DNA of 64,000 nt from Eonycteris spelaea. Its lineage: Eukaryota > Chordata > Mammalia > Chiroptera > Pteropodidae. The DNA is taken from assembly GCA_003508835.1 (NCBI GenBank), contig PUFA01000003.1, forward strand, positions 7,913,501 through 7,977,500, read 5' to 3'. The position numbers were made by a program, and so were the translations under genes. The notes beneath the pieces are model-generated. The model worked only from the letters and a program-made list of their open reading frames with translations. It had not been told where the DNA came from and searched no databases. This document shows, piece by piece, positions 49,100-60,132 of this stretch (position 1 is the stretch's first letter; each line of letters starts with the position of its first letter).

Positions 49100-49870
49100 A
49101 AAACAAAAGATTCTATGTAAAACTACAATAAATGACTTTGGTAAAATAGTTCTATATAAGCATATGGGAAATAATAGCTGTTAATATGTTAAAAATAGTG
49201 ACAATACTTACAAATCTGTCATAAAATATAAAATATTTGAAAATAAATTCAATAGTAAAGAACTTATATAAAGCAAATACAAATTCTTATTTAAAAGTTT
49301 AAATCAAGACCCACATAAAAGAATAATATGTCATGCAAAGGCTTAATAAAATGTCAGTTATCCCAAAATTAATATAAAGTATAATAATAAAGTATTCTCT
49401 TTCAAACTGAATGAAATATAGTATAGAAAAAAGGTATATGACAGTACCCAAGACATATATGGAAATTTGTTACCAGATATTAAAACATCTTGTAATACCA
49501 TTATAATAAAACAGCATTTATTTTGGCATTGTAATAAAAATCAGAGGGAAAAACTAGAGCCCTGAAATAGATTTGAATTAATATTTTTAAATGTGGTATT
49601 GGAATTCAGTGAGATGAATCATTTTAATGGGACTGAAATAATGTAGGATTTCTTTTTGAAAAAAAGAAAGTGGCTTCTTGACTTCACCTCTAATTCACAT
49701 TATAACAAAAGTAAATTTCAGATGCATAAAAGTCTAATGCAAACACAATACAAATTATTAAAATAATCAATATAAGTTTATTTGTATAAACTTGGGCTAA
49801 AGGAGAATGTCATCTTACACGGTGAACCAAGAAGATCCAATGGCATGTTTGACAGCATATTTTAAACAAG
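49100..49870 (+). mobile_element. Very old L1M ORF2 fragment
   Basis: Weak ORF2-like phrases in sense order ('caagacatatatggaaattt' at 49449, 'ataaaagtctaatgcaaaca' at 49725). The alignment is by eye and poor. Confidence 0.4.
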
Positions 49871-50990
49871 ATTGAAGGAATAGTAAGGCTGTTAAAAAGG
49901 TGAAATAAAGCCTTAAATTCCAAGATTACAGTCTTAGTGAAAACAGCAGAACATGAATATCTGCAAACTCTCCTCCATAAAGATAATGAGAAAACTGGCT
50001 AAAAAAAAAAAAAAATCAAAATTAGCTTCTCAGAACTCTGGAGATTAACTGAAGGCTTGTAGCAATCTGAGGAGCACTTATTAAAATAAAGCCTAATTTT
50101 ATTAAGAAGTATGAACTTTGTAGTGTTTAAACTTATCCTAATCCCTCCCTCCTTTGGTCCACGGTAGCCCTGAAATAAAATCCCACATTTATTGAAAATA
50201 CCAGCAGTCGGGAAGCCACCAGAAGTTGTAGAACAGACCTGGAATGCCTTTCAAGTCTCGTTCTATCAGAATTATCATTTATTTGACCTGCCTTGCTTTT
50301 TCTGGAAGACTCCACTTGCAAGGATGTCTATATTTGACTTAACACAGAGCACACCCAGTCAAAAAATCTCCCCTCAAAAGTTTTTTCCCAAAGTATGATT
50401 ATTAAAAAAAAAAAAAAAACCCCACAGGTAATTGATTAGCTTTGTAGCCAACTTTGTGGATAACAATTGAGACAACCAACAAACCTAAAAACAAAAGCTT
50501 TTGAAGAGAATGATGTGTCTATAGTGACTCTGAAACCTCCGACATATTCCTGGGAAACTAGAAGGCTACGAATGCACAGAGATGTGTGAGAGCCCAGGGC
50601 TGTTCATATGCTCTGATAATACTGGAGGAGCCCTTTAAGTCCTCACCTCTGTCTGATCTTGAGATCCTATAAAAGCAAAAAGCGAACACTAAGGCAGAGT
50701 TTACAACTACCTGGATGAGTATTGAGGTTGTGCCTTAACAAGCATACAAAGCCTCTTAGCAAAGACAGGGAGATTTATTGTTTCCATATTTTTAAGGATC
50801 ATTGTCCAATTATTAAGAGACTACTAAGATAACTGAGAAGAGACTTCAGTGGTTATATATGACAAAGAAAACAGATTTTATAGAACTTACTCATAAAGGT
50901 CACTAAAAAAGTAACAACTCTAACAAACAAACAAAAACAGTAACAAACCCTGGGGAGGAATGAGAATCTTATTTACAGGTTTTCACAGAT
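49871..50990. other. Intron sequence, nothing recognised
   Basis: About 1.1 kb holding A-runs at about 50000 and 50403, but no repeat or exon that I can name. Confidence 0.4.
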
Positions 50991-51114
50991 TACATGGTTA
51001 CTGTGGTAATTATGTAACCTGTAATAAGATTACATAATTATCACAGTATATTATGTAAAATGTCCAGTTTTCAAAAAAATTCATGGAACACGCATGTGTA
51101 AAAACAAGAAAGTG

Positions 51115-51368
51115 GGCTATGTCATGCCACCCTGAACAAACCAATCCTATTGATCTCGGAAGCTAAGTAGGGTCAGGCCTGGTTAGTACTTGGATGAGAG
51201 ACCACCTAGGAAGACCATGTGCTGTAGGCATAAAAAATAAAAAAAAAATAAGGGATTTTAAGCTGACAAGTCCTTGCAATCTGTGAGGTCAACCAAGAGT
51301 GGCCTCTCCTCAAAAAAAAAAAATAAAATAAATATAAATAAAAACAAAAAACAAAACAAATTTAAAAA
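51115..51368 (+). mobile_element. 5S rRNA-derived SINE
   Basis: 51115-51231 aligns with nearly the whole 5S rRNA. The internal pol III control region is well kept: 'ctcggaagctaagtaggg' for the A box, and 'ggttagtacttggatgagag' for the intermediate element and C box. A T-run terminator is absent; an A-rich run follows, then about 60 bases of other sequence (51255-51310), then a longer A-rich tail. A weak flanking repeat ('aacaagaaag' against 'aaccaagatag') fits insertion into the L1M. It is not a functional 5S gene. Confidence 0.85.
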
Positions 51369-54005
51369 ACCAAGATAGAGTATATAAAAGAAAAAAGGCC
51401 TCAATAGAAACTGTCCCAGCAGAAGCTTAGATATTGAATTTACTAGTCCAATCAGCTATTTTAAATATGTGCATAAAGCTAAAGGTAAATGTCTAAGAAA
51501 CTAAAGGGAAAGCATGAAGATGATGTTTCACCAAATAGAAAATATCAACAAAGATATAGCAAGAGAGAAGTAACGTTTCTCACACAAAGGATCTTCATAA
51601 TATTAATACCTGTTTTATCATCCATAACCATGTGGCCAAAAGGTATATGCTAACATATTCGAAGTAGAGAAAAAAAGGAACCAAGAATCCCATATCAAGC
51701 AAAACTATCATTTAAGAATGAATATGATATTAGGATATTGCTATATAATCAAAAACAGAAAATTTGTCACTAGCAGGTCTGTTCTATAAGAAATACAAAA
51801 GGGAGTTCTCCAGGCTTAAAGAAAGGACACTGTTAAATAACTTGAATAAAGAAGAAGAAATAAAGAGAATCAGTAAACATAACCACATAGATATAAAAAT
51901 TGGGATAAATGCATGATTTTGTAATACTTTTTTTCTTACCTGATTTAAAAGACAGTGACATAAAGTAGTAATTACAAATTTGTTAATAGCCACACATGTA
52001 TGAGAATGTAATTTGTACAATAAGAGTACAAACAAATGGGGAAAGATAAGATGCTCTAGAGGAGCAAAGACCTTGTATACTAATGAAATCAAGTTAGTAT
52101 TAATCCAAAATACAGTCTTTTATAAATTAAGGTATTATTTGTAATCCCAGGACACTACTAGGAAAATTATTTAAAAATACATAGTAAAATAAATGACAAG
52201 GCAATTGAAATGGTGCTCTAAGAAATATATCTATTTAATGCAACAAAAGGTACTAATGGAGTAATAGAGAAAATATGAATTTGTGAGACAGAGGAAACAT
52301 ATAGAAAAATAGCAGACATAAATCTAACCTTATCAATAGTTACATTAACATGTCAATGGATTAAGTACTTCAATCAAGCTATAGAGATTGACAAAATACA
52401 CTTTTTATAAAAAATAACCTTGTCATATATTATCTACTAGAGATACATTTTAGATTTAGAAATAAATATGTTGAAAGTAAAAGGTTGGAAAAGAAATACC
52501 ATGTAAACAGTAGCCAAGGAGAGCTAGAGTGGCTATATTAATATCTGATTTAAAAAAAAAAACTTTTGAATAAAAATTGTTAGGTCAATTAATCAAGAAG
52601 ACATAACAATGACAAATAAATCTACACCAAACAACAAAGCCTCAAAATACATAAAGCAACAAACTGGCAGGATTGAAGAGAAAAATAATAAAGATTAGAG
52701 TGGAAATAAATGTTTTCTAGGGGACAAAGAAAGAGAAAGAGGTTAGAGTCAATAAAACCAAAAGTTGTTTCTTTGAAAAAGCCAAGAAATTTGAGAAAAC
52801 TCTAGATACTCTGGCCAAAAAAAGAAAAGTCTCAAATTACTAAAATGATAAATTAAAGAAGAGACATTAGAAATAAAAATGATTATAATGGAATACTTCA
52901 AAACATTCATGACAACAAATTATAGATAAACAAGATAAAATGGGAAAATTCCTACAAAGGCATAATTATCAAAACAGATGCAAAATGAAATAGAAAATCT
53001 GAATACATCTATAACAAGAGATTAATAAACAAAAAACTTCCACAAAGATGTCAGAACCAGATTGCTTCCCTAGTGAATTCTACTAAATGTTAAAAGATGA
53101 ATTAACATAAGTCCTTTACAAACTCTTAAAAAATAGAAAAAAAAGTATTCTATGAGGTAAAATTACCTGATATCAAAAACACCATAAAAGAAAAAAGAAC
53201 TATAGACCCTGTTACGAAGACACAAAAATCCTCAACACACTAATGGCAAACTGAATCCAGTAACATAAAAAAGAATATATATACACCATGACCAAATAGA
53301 ATTCATCTCAGGAATGCAAAGTTGATTCAATACACAAAAATCAGTAAATGCAATATAACATAATAGTATAATAAAGGACCAAGTTCACTTGATCTCTCAA
53401 TGGATATAGAAAAGTCATTTGACATACTTCCACATCCTTTCATGATAAAACAAACAATAAAAGGGAACTTCCTTAGCCTGATAAAAGGTACTGATGGAAA
53501 GCAAACACCATTCTTACTAATGAAAAACAGAAGCTACCACCTAAGATCAGGAAGACAACCAGGATGTTTACTTCACCACTCATTTTTAATATTGTATTTG
53601 CAGTTCTAGGCAGAGTAATTAGGCAATGAAAATATATAAATGGCTTTCAGATTGGGAAGGAAGAAATAAAACAGATAAAAGGATTTGTACTGTATATAGA
53701 AAATCCTAAGGAATCTACAAAAGCAAGCAAACAAACAAAAAACTACTAAAGTCTAATGAACAAGTTTAACAATTTGCAAGGTATAGCACACAAAAACTGG
53801 TTGTATTTCTATACACTATCAATAACAACCCAAAGATAAATTAAGAAAACAAGTTCATTTATAATAGCCTCAAAATTAATAAAATTGTTAGGAATAAATT
53901 TTTTCTAAAATTTACAAAACTTGTACACTAAAAACTACGACACATGGTTGAAAGGGATTAGGAGACCTAAACAAACAGAAAGACATCTGTGCTCATGGGT
54001 TAGAC

Positions 54006-54230
54006 CAGTGGTCCCTAATCTTTTTAGCACCAGGGACCAGTGTGCTCCTATGAGAACATAATGCCTGATGATCTGAGGTGGAGCTGAGGTGGTAATGCTA
54101 GCGCTAGAGAGTGGCTGCAAAAACAGCAGAAGCTTTGCTTGTTAGTCTTTCACCTCCTGCTGTGCAGCCTGGTTCCTAATAGGCCATGGACCAGTACTGG
54201 TCGGTCTGAGGCCCAGGGTTGGGGACCCTG
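54006..54230. mobile_element. hAT-type non-autonomous DNA transposon
   Basis: The termini CAGTGGTCCCTAA and, in reverse complement, CAGGGTCCCCAAC are imperfect inverted repeats. Internal text 'cctcctgctgtgcagcctgg', then 'ttcctaataggccatggacc', belongs to a common mammalian hAT family that I remember but cannot name safely. It sits inside L1M ORF2, whose text resumes on both sides. An 8-base duplication is not exact. Confidence 0.75.
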
Positions 54231-54479
54231 GATAAGAAGACTGAATACTGTTAAGATGGCAATACTCCTCTAATTGAACTACAGATTCAATAAAATCCTC
54301 CTCAAAATCCTAGTGTACTACTTTGCAGAAATTGACAAGCATATTCTAAAATTCATATGAAAACTCGAGGGTCCCAGGATAGCCAAAACAATCTTGGAAA
54401 GAACAAAGTTGAAGGATTCACACTTCCAAATTTTAAAACACCCCATAAGACTACAGTAATCAAGAGGTAACAATTAAAT

Positions 54480-54780
54480 GGCATAAGAAATAATGATGGA
54501 ATAACATCTTTATTTGCAGATGAAATAATAGTACCCCTGGAAAATCCAACATAAATGATGATAAAATTGCCATAAATAATTTTAAAATCAATAAATTAGT
54601 ACAATATGAATTATAATTATTGACTTCATATACCCAAACTTAACCACTTATGACAAATAATGAAAGAGAAAACCCCCAATTACAAGTTCAACAAATTTAT
54701 TTAACTAATGAGGAATAAATTTTTCAAAAGTATGGATGCCCTGTATGAGGAAACCTTTTAAAAACACTCCTAAAAGACAA
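54480..54780 (+). mobile_element. Second L1 ORF2 piece
   Basis: RT-region text ('ttatttgcagatgaaataat', then 'ccctggaaaatcc') restarts an earlier part of ORF2 than that just before it, so this is a separate or rearranged copy. Confidence 0.55.
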
Positions 54781-55380
54781 GAGGAAAGTGAGCAAATAAA
54801 ATAGTATCACTTTTTTGGCTTAAAATAATACATATTTGTTAGTTCAAGGTTCTGTAGATCAGAATGTCAGTGGACCAGGTGTATTCTGAAATGAAGGTTT
54901 TAGCTGGTCTCAGTTCTCCCCAGAGACTGGGAGATAACACCAGTGCTAATTTCATTAAGATTGTCAGCCAAATTCATTTTCTTTAGCAGTTTCTATGTGG
55001 CCCCTCAATTTTCAAGTCAGCAATGGCCAGTTGAGTGCTTCTCATGGTGTCTCTTTGACTCCACATTTTGCTACATCTCTCTGACTTTTTCTGCCCTCAG
55101 CCAAGAGAAAGAACTCTCAGTTCTGGAATCTCGTTGTGCCCTCCAGACTCTTTGTTCTACCTTCTGGGCTCTTGGTTTCACCATCTGAGCCATTCTTCTT
55201 TTTTCATGCAAGGTAGCATATGTTTGTAACTAGATAGTTTATCAACCTGCTTCCTTCCAATAAAACACGGGGATCCAACAGTCTTATTTTATGCTCTGCC
55301 TCTTTCAGTCCAAATAGCAGTATTTTTTGCTGATACAAAATTTTCAAGAATATTGTGGCTCTCTCATATATGATAGATTA

Positions 55381-55385
<5 letters not shown>
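54781..55385. other. Unassigned sequence
   Basis: 54850-55300 is richer in GC and T, with an 81-codon plus frame (54943-55188) of no recognised family. No other feature was seen. Confidence 0.35.

Positions 55386-55426
<41 letters not shown>
55386..55426 (+). repeat. (TG)n microsatellite
   Basis: About 20 TG units. Confidence 0.98.
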
Positions 55427-55428
<2 letters not shown>

Positions 55429-58400
55429 ATTAGATAGTGAGGCCAGGTCCAAATCTTTTTTAGATAATCATTTCTCTATCTGTGGCTACGCTGAGATAAT
55501 TGATGGGCAACATCCTTAAGTCCCCTGCTACTCTAAAGGATGTGTGAACCACAGTCCTCTAAAAAGAACTTTACTTAAAATTAAATGAACATTTGTGAAT
55601 TATACTCAAACATATTAACTGAAATTTTAACAGTGACGTAGAATGTAGATTTTTTCCTAACATATACAAATCCACACAACTAGAAAATGACTGAATTTAT
55701 AACCTTGTAGCATTTTTATCTTGTAAAAAATACTACAGGAAGTAACCAATATTTAAAGTACTTAATACATAAGAATTGTCTCTAAGAGAAGACTACAGAG
55801 TACAGAAGTCCCTTGGACAATATAGAAAGATAATATTTACAAAATCATAATAGTTTCATCTAAAAGTTAATCATATGCCACCAAGTGCATACAAAATAAT
55901 AGTGATGTTAAGTCTGTGCTATTTATTATAATGGGAGTGACTTTTCTTAGCTTTCCATTTTACTCAAACCAATTATAAAATTTCGAAATTCTATCTTGCT
56001 TACAATATACAGTTTGCTTAAGACAAAATCGAGTAATTTTTATTCTAAGGATTAAGTAAATTTAATCACAACTGATACTGAGGGGGAAAAACCCTCTAGA
56101 TTTAAAATAATGTAAATGCCTAGAGTAGCTATGTAGTTTTGGTTCTGTATGAAGTGATGTTCAAAAATTCCTTTAAATTCAAAGAAACAGTGCTAATATG
56201 AACAACATTTAAAGTTATAACCTTAGGTAAAGAGTAAGAATACTGTAAATCCAGATTTTATATTGCAAACTAGTTGTCATGCAAGTTCCAATAGGCAATA
56301 ACTATACAGGATTAATGGTATGAAAGCCAAGAAATTTAATTAACAGAAATATTGTCATTAAAAGTAAGTTAAAAAAAAAGAAGTTAAATTTTTTAAATTT
56401 TGGAAAATGTGAAAATGCAAGCAAATCATTTAAGCTTTATCAGAAATATGATTCTTATTTGAGCTTCTAATGTATAACAATAGAACTTTAATTATTTTTC
56501 ATAGCAATATTATTTTTTAACAATGAGTAGTTACATTAATATTTAAAAGTTGTAGAGATATTTACCATAGCTTTGTTTATAATACTTAAAAATTGAAAAC
56601 ATCCTAAATGTCCAAAACAAAGAATTAGGAAACTCTCAGGAGATTGCTGAAAAATATATCTTATATTGAAAAATATAAGATTATATTGAAATGTTTTAAT
56701 ATAAGAAATGTCATTACTGTATGCATGTAATATGCTTTTTAAATATATTATAAAGCCTGTTTATATACAACAAAATATTAGTAGTAACTACATCTGGATA
56801 ATGAGATCAAAGATCGATATTTTCTTCTACTTACATGAGTATATTCTAAAACTTTGAGGAATAATGCTGAGCATTTCTGACATTCAAAAGTGCCTTAAAA
56901 AACTTTTGGATAATAGTTTGTATAATAAATATCACTAGATTTTATGAGAATCATAAGGAAGAAAATTTGGAGCCATTAGTAGCAATTGCAGGGTAGTGTG
57001 GTATGAAAACCTGACTGGAAAAAATCTTAAATCGGAATACAAAGAGAGAAATCAGAGACAGTGAATATAGAAATCGTTTCAAGGAGATTTACTGCAAAGA
57101 GTAGCTCTTAGGAAAAGACTTAAAGACAAAAGCATTAAACAAAACGAGAGTGAAAAGTAAAAAGAAATAGAATAAACCTAAAGAAATAAGAACAAAATTA
57201 TTAACTATAATAGCATATATTATTGAAGATTCATATTAGCATTTTAGAAGTTAGAAAACTAGAATTATTAAATTCAAGAGCCATCTCAATTTTTAAATCA
57301 ATTTTTAAAATTTGAATATCTCATATAAAAAGTGAAAAATACATATACATTAGAATAAGAGATACACAAAAGTATAAGAGAGCATTCTATACCATGTTAT
57401 GATAATACATTTGAAAATCTTAATCAATTTGGACTATTTCTAGGGCCATTAAAAATTATGAATTAACTTAAGAGCAAACATAGCCTGATAAGACCAATCA
57501 TGTGATGAAATAAAATAACTGTGCATGAAAATTAAAATAATTCAAATAATTTTTAAAACACCAGAGTTATATTTTCACCAGTGTTAGATCAAACTTTCAA
57601 AAAGAAGTTATTTAAATTTATATTAATTCTTTGGGTGATAAGAAAGAAATGAAAGCTTCACAATCCATTGATAAGAACATCTATGAAATATAACACAAAT
57701 TAAGAACACTGGAATACAGACTAACTTTTAGCTGCAAAATCTTCAATAATATACTTGCAAATAAAACTCTGTAGTAATTAAAAGAACAATAAACTGTAAA
57801 CAAGCAGAATTCATCCCAAGAATTTAAAAACAGTATAATATTAATATATCGTTTCAACGGGTCAAATGAGAAACTCTTTAAAATAGCCTTCACAGATGCT
57901 CACAAAGCATTTTAAGTTAACATCTATTCTTGATAAGTAATTTATATAGCCTGAATGTTTTTCTTTAATTTGATCAGGTTCTGAGCATGTATTTGAAATC
58001 ACCATTTAGGTAACATTAAGCACTTCTTTAAAATAAGAGTGAAATAAAGAAAGCCAATTTAATAGATGCTATTTCATATTTTATGCATAGGCAACCAAAA
58101 GTATACAAATAATAAAAGATTGAAACTTTGTGATGAAAAAATTAGCAATATGTATTTTGATATTTGTTATCACATTACAACCATATAACACATGATTATT
58201 GTATAATGAAACAATACCAAAAAATTGCACTGTAATTTGGTTCTAGCTTTGTATCCATGACATAATCACTCAGCCTCTATAGACTGATTTCCTATTTGAT
58301 AAATTGAGAGTATGAGTCATTATTATTGATTTATCTATTTTAAAGAATTAAATCATTTAATCTGAAATAATATGAGTTAAAAATATGAATTAAAATGCAT

Positions 58401-58704
58401 AGTTTGATTGGGTGTTTTGTGGTATTTAGGTTTATACTGTATGGTGTATAGACCAATAAGTTAGTAACAAATAGTAAATTTATATTAGTAAAAACAACAT
58501 CCAAAAAGTAAGAAAACATCAGCATATATACAAAAAGAAATTCACTTATTTACAACCTTTATCTGTAAACTGATAAAAAAAAAAGTTTGTGTGACTGTCA
58601 TTGTTCAATAAAATATGAAAATCATGAAGGATTTCTAAATCTTAAAAGTTATTTTTATTATCTTTTCAAATGCCTGGATAAAATGTGGATGGCTGTTTAT
58701 TTTA
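55427..58704. other. AT-rich sequence with weak L1M pieces
   Basis: Sense L1-like text is visible at about 56555-56900 ('ataatacttaaaaattgaaa' and 'catcctaaatgtcc') and at 57690-57910 ('gcagaattcatcccaagaat'). The rest gave nothing. Open frames here look random. Confidence 0.4.
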
Positions 58705-58774
58705 TATATATATGTATATATGTATATGTGTCTATATATATATATAGACACATATACATATATACATATATATA
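58705..58774. repeat. Perfect 70-base AT-rich palindrome
   Basis: Each base from 58705 to 58739 pairs with its mirror between 58740 and 58774 without one mismatch or spacer. It is made of TA steps with internal marks (TGTGTC and GACACA) that fix the centre, so it is more than a plain TA repeat. Confidence 0.97.
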
Positions 58775-59839
58775 AATATATATCAGTAAACTAAGAATTA
58801 TAGATAAAAAAATCACATTCTAGAACAAAAATTCTGAACTATAGGAGGGGTAAGCATCAAAGAAAACATGGAAAGAATTTGTAGGAAATCTTTATTTTTA
58901 TATTTAAAAAGAATTTGATTTTGACAATATTTTTAAAGTACTTAACCAATTTCAAATATTTTCTGGTTAACAAAAGGCACTGTTTATAGAAATGAGAGAG
59001 GAAAAATGTGTATGCACAGATACAATAACAACACAAATTAGAGAAAAGCACGTTAATGAGTAAAGTCTCTAAATTGGGTGCACAAATGCCTTGAAATTTT
59101 AAAAAACTGGTTAGATTTTATGTGCAATTAGGCAGCACAAATCTTTTATTTTTCTTGAATTAGGAGTTTCAATTGCATACCAAAAAATAATGCATGAAAT
59201 GATGCACATCATTGCTCTTAATTGAGTGTTTGACATGCACTCTAAAAATCTAGTTTAACAGTTTTTACAATAAGCAAAATGCAGGAAAAAAAACAAATAT
59301 ATCTAAACTTAATCATGTTCTCATCTTCCTGAGAAAGTATGATCGTTCCCAATAACTTCTAAAATTAAAAACTATTGTAATTTTATAAATATTCACAATA
59401 TCTCATTGAAAATAACACTTTGTTGTGAAGGGCTAGACTTGCCATTTTAGAGGTGATCAAAGAAATAAAAAAGTGATTGTAATTTTAGAAGGAATTTCCC
59501 CTCATTCAGAATGCTTTATTATATTTATAGATGATAAATTTCAGCATGATTAAGAAACTGGAGTCATAACTATTTGACAATACTATATAATGTTTTTAAA
59601 AATTGTATTAGTTGTGCTATACTTTCTTGATGCTTATAGCAGTCCCTGGAAAGAAACTATAGTAGACAAGCTATATATTTTTTTCAAATCATTGAGGAAT
59701 ACTCTCCACTTCCTACTCTACCTCATCAAGTTCTTTCCAGGTCAGAAGGTAAAGTTTTTTCCCCCATTTAATCTTCCTTCCACCCTCCTTTATTCCCTCC
59801 CTTCATCTCCCTTCTTTCCTTCCCTTTTCTTTCATTTAT
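58775..59839. other. AT-rich sequence, nothing recognised
   Basis: No exon of CCDC178 or other gene found. A pyrimidine-rich stretch lies at 59758-59832. Confidence 0.4.
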
Positions 59840-60132
59840 TCATTGGTTAACTCAGTCATTCTACAAGCCTAATTGGCTTTTTTAAGTGCCTAATACGACA
59901 TTTTACTGAGTGCCTAATATGGGACAGGCACACAAGTTATACAAAGAAAAAAATCACCATTAATCTCCTGCTTTTAAAGACCTTGTTGTCTAAAAAGAAG
60001 TAGACAAGTGATCATTGATTTCAATAGACTATACTGAGTACCAGTACAGTAGGAACCACAGAATGCAATTAGAGTTCAAAGCAGAAAGATGGTTTCAGCA
60101 AGGACTTCTCTCCTTTCAAGTTGAAGTTTAAG
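59840..60132 (-). repeat. L2, left part, split by L1
   Basis: Antisense L2 tail at the left ('gagtgcctaatatgggacag' and 'ttaaagaccttgttgtctaa'). The L2 text continues after the L1 at 62459-62690. Confidence 0.55.

Larger units (their letters stand above)
51049..54470 (+). mobile_element. Old L1M with ORF1 and ORF2 regions, split by a SINE and a hAT
   Basis: L1M 5' text ('aaaatgtccagttttcaaaa' at 51056) continues after the SINE ('caatagaaactgtcccagca' at 51402 and 'ccaatcagctattttaaata' at 51448). ORF1 end text is at 51680-51830 ('aagaaatacaaaagggagtt'). ORF2 endonuclease and RT text run from about 52540 to 54470. All frames are broken. The whole lies antisense to CCDC178. Confidence 0.8.

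Noticed and set aside
51115..51231. Functional 5S rRNA gene
   Set aside because: Several substitutions and a deletion near the 5' end, no T-run terminator, and an A-rich tail show a retroposed copy.
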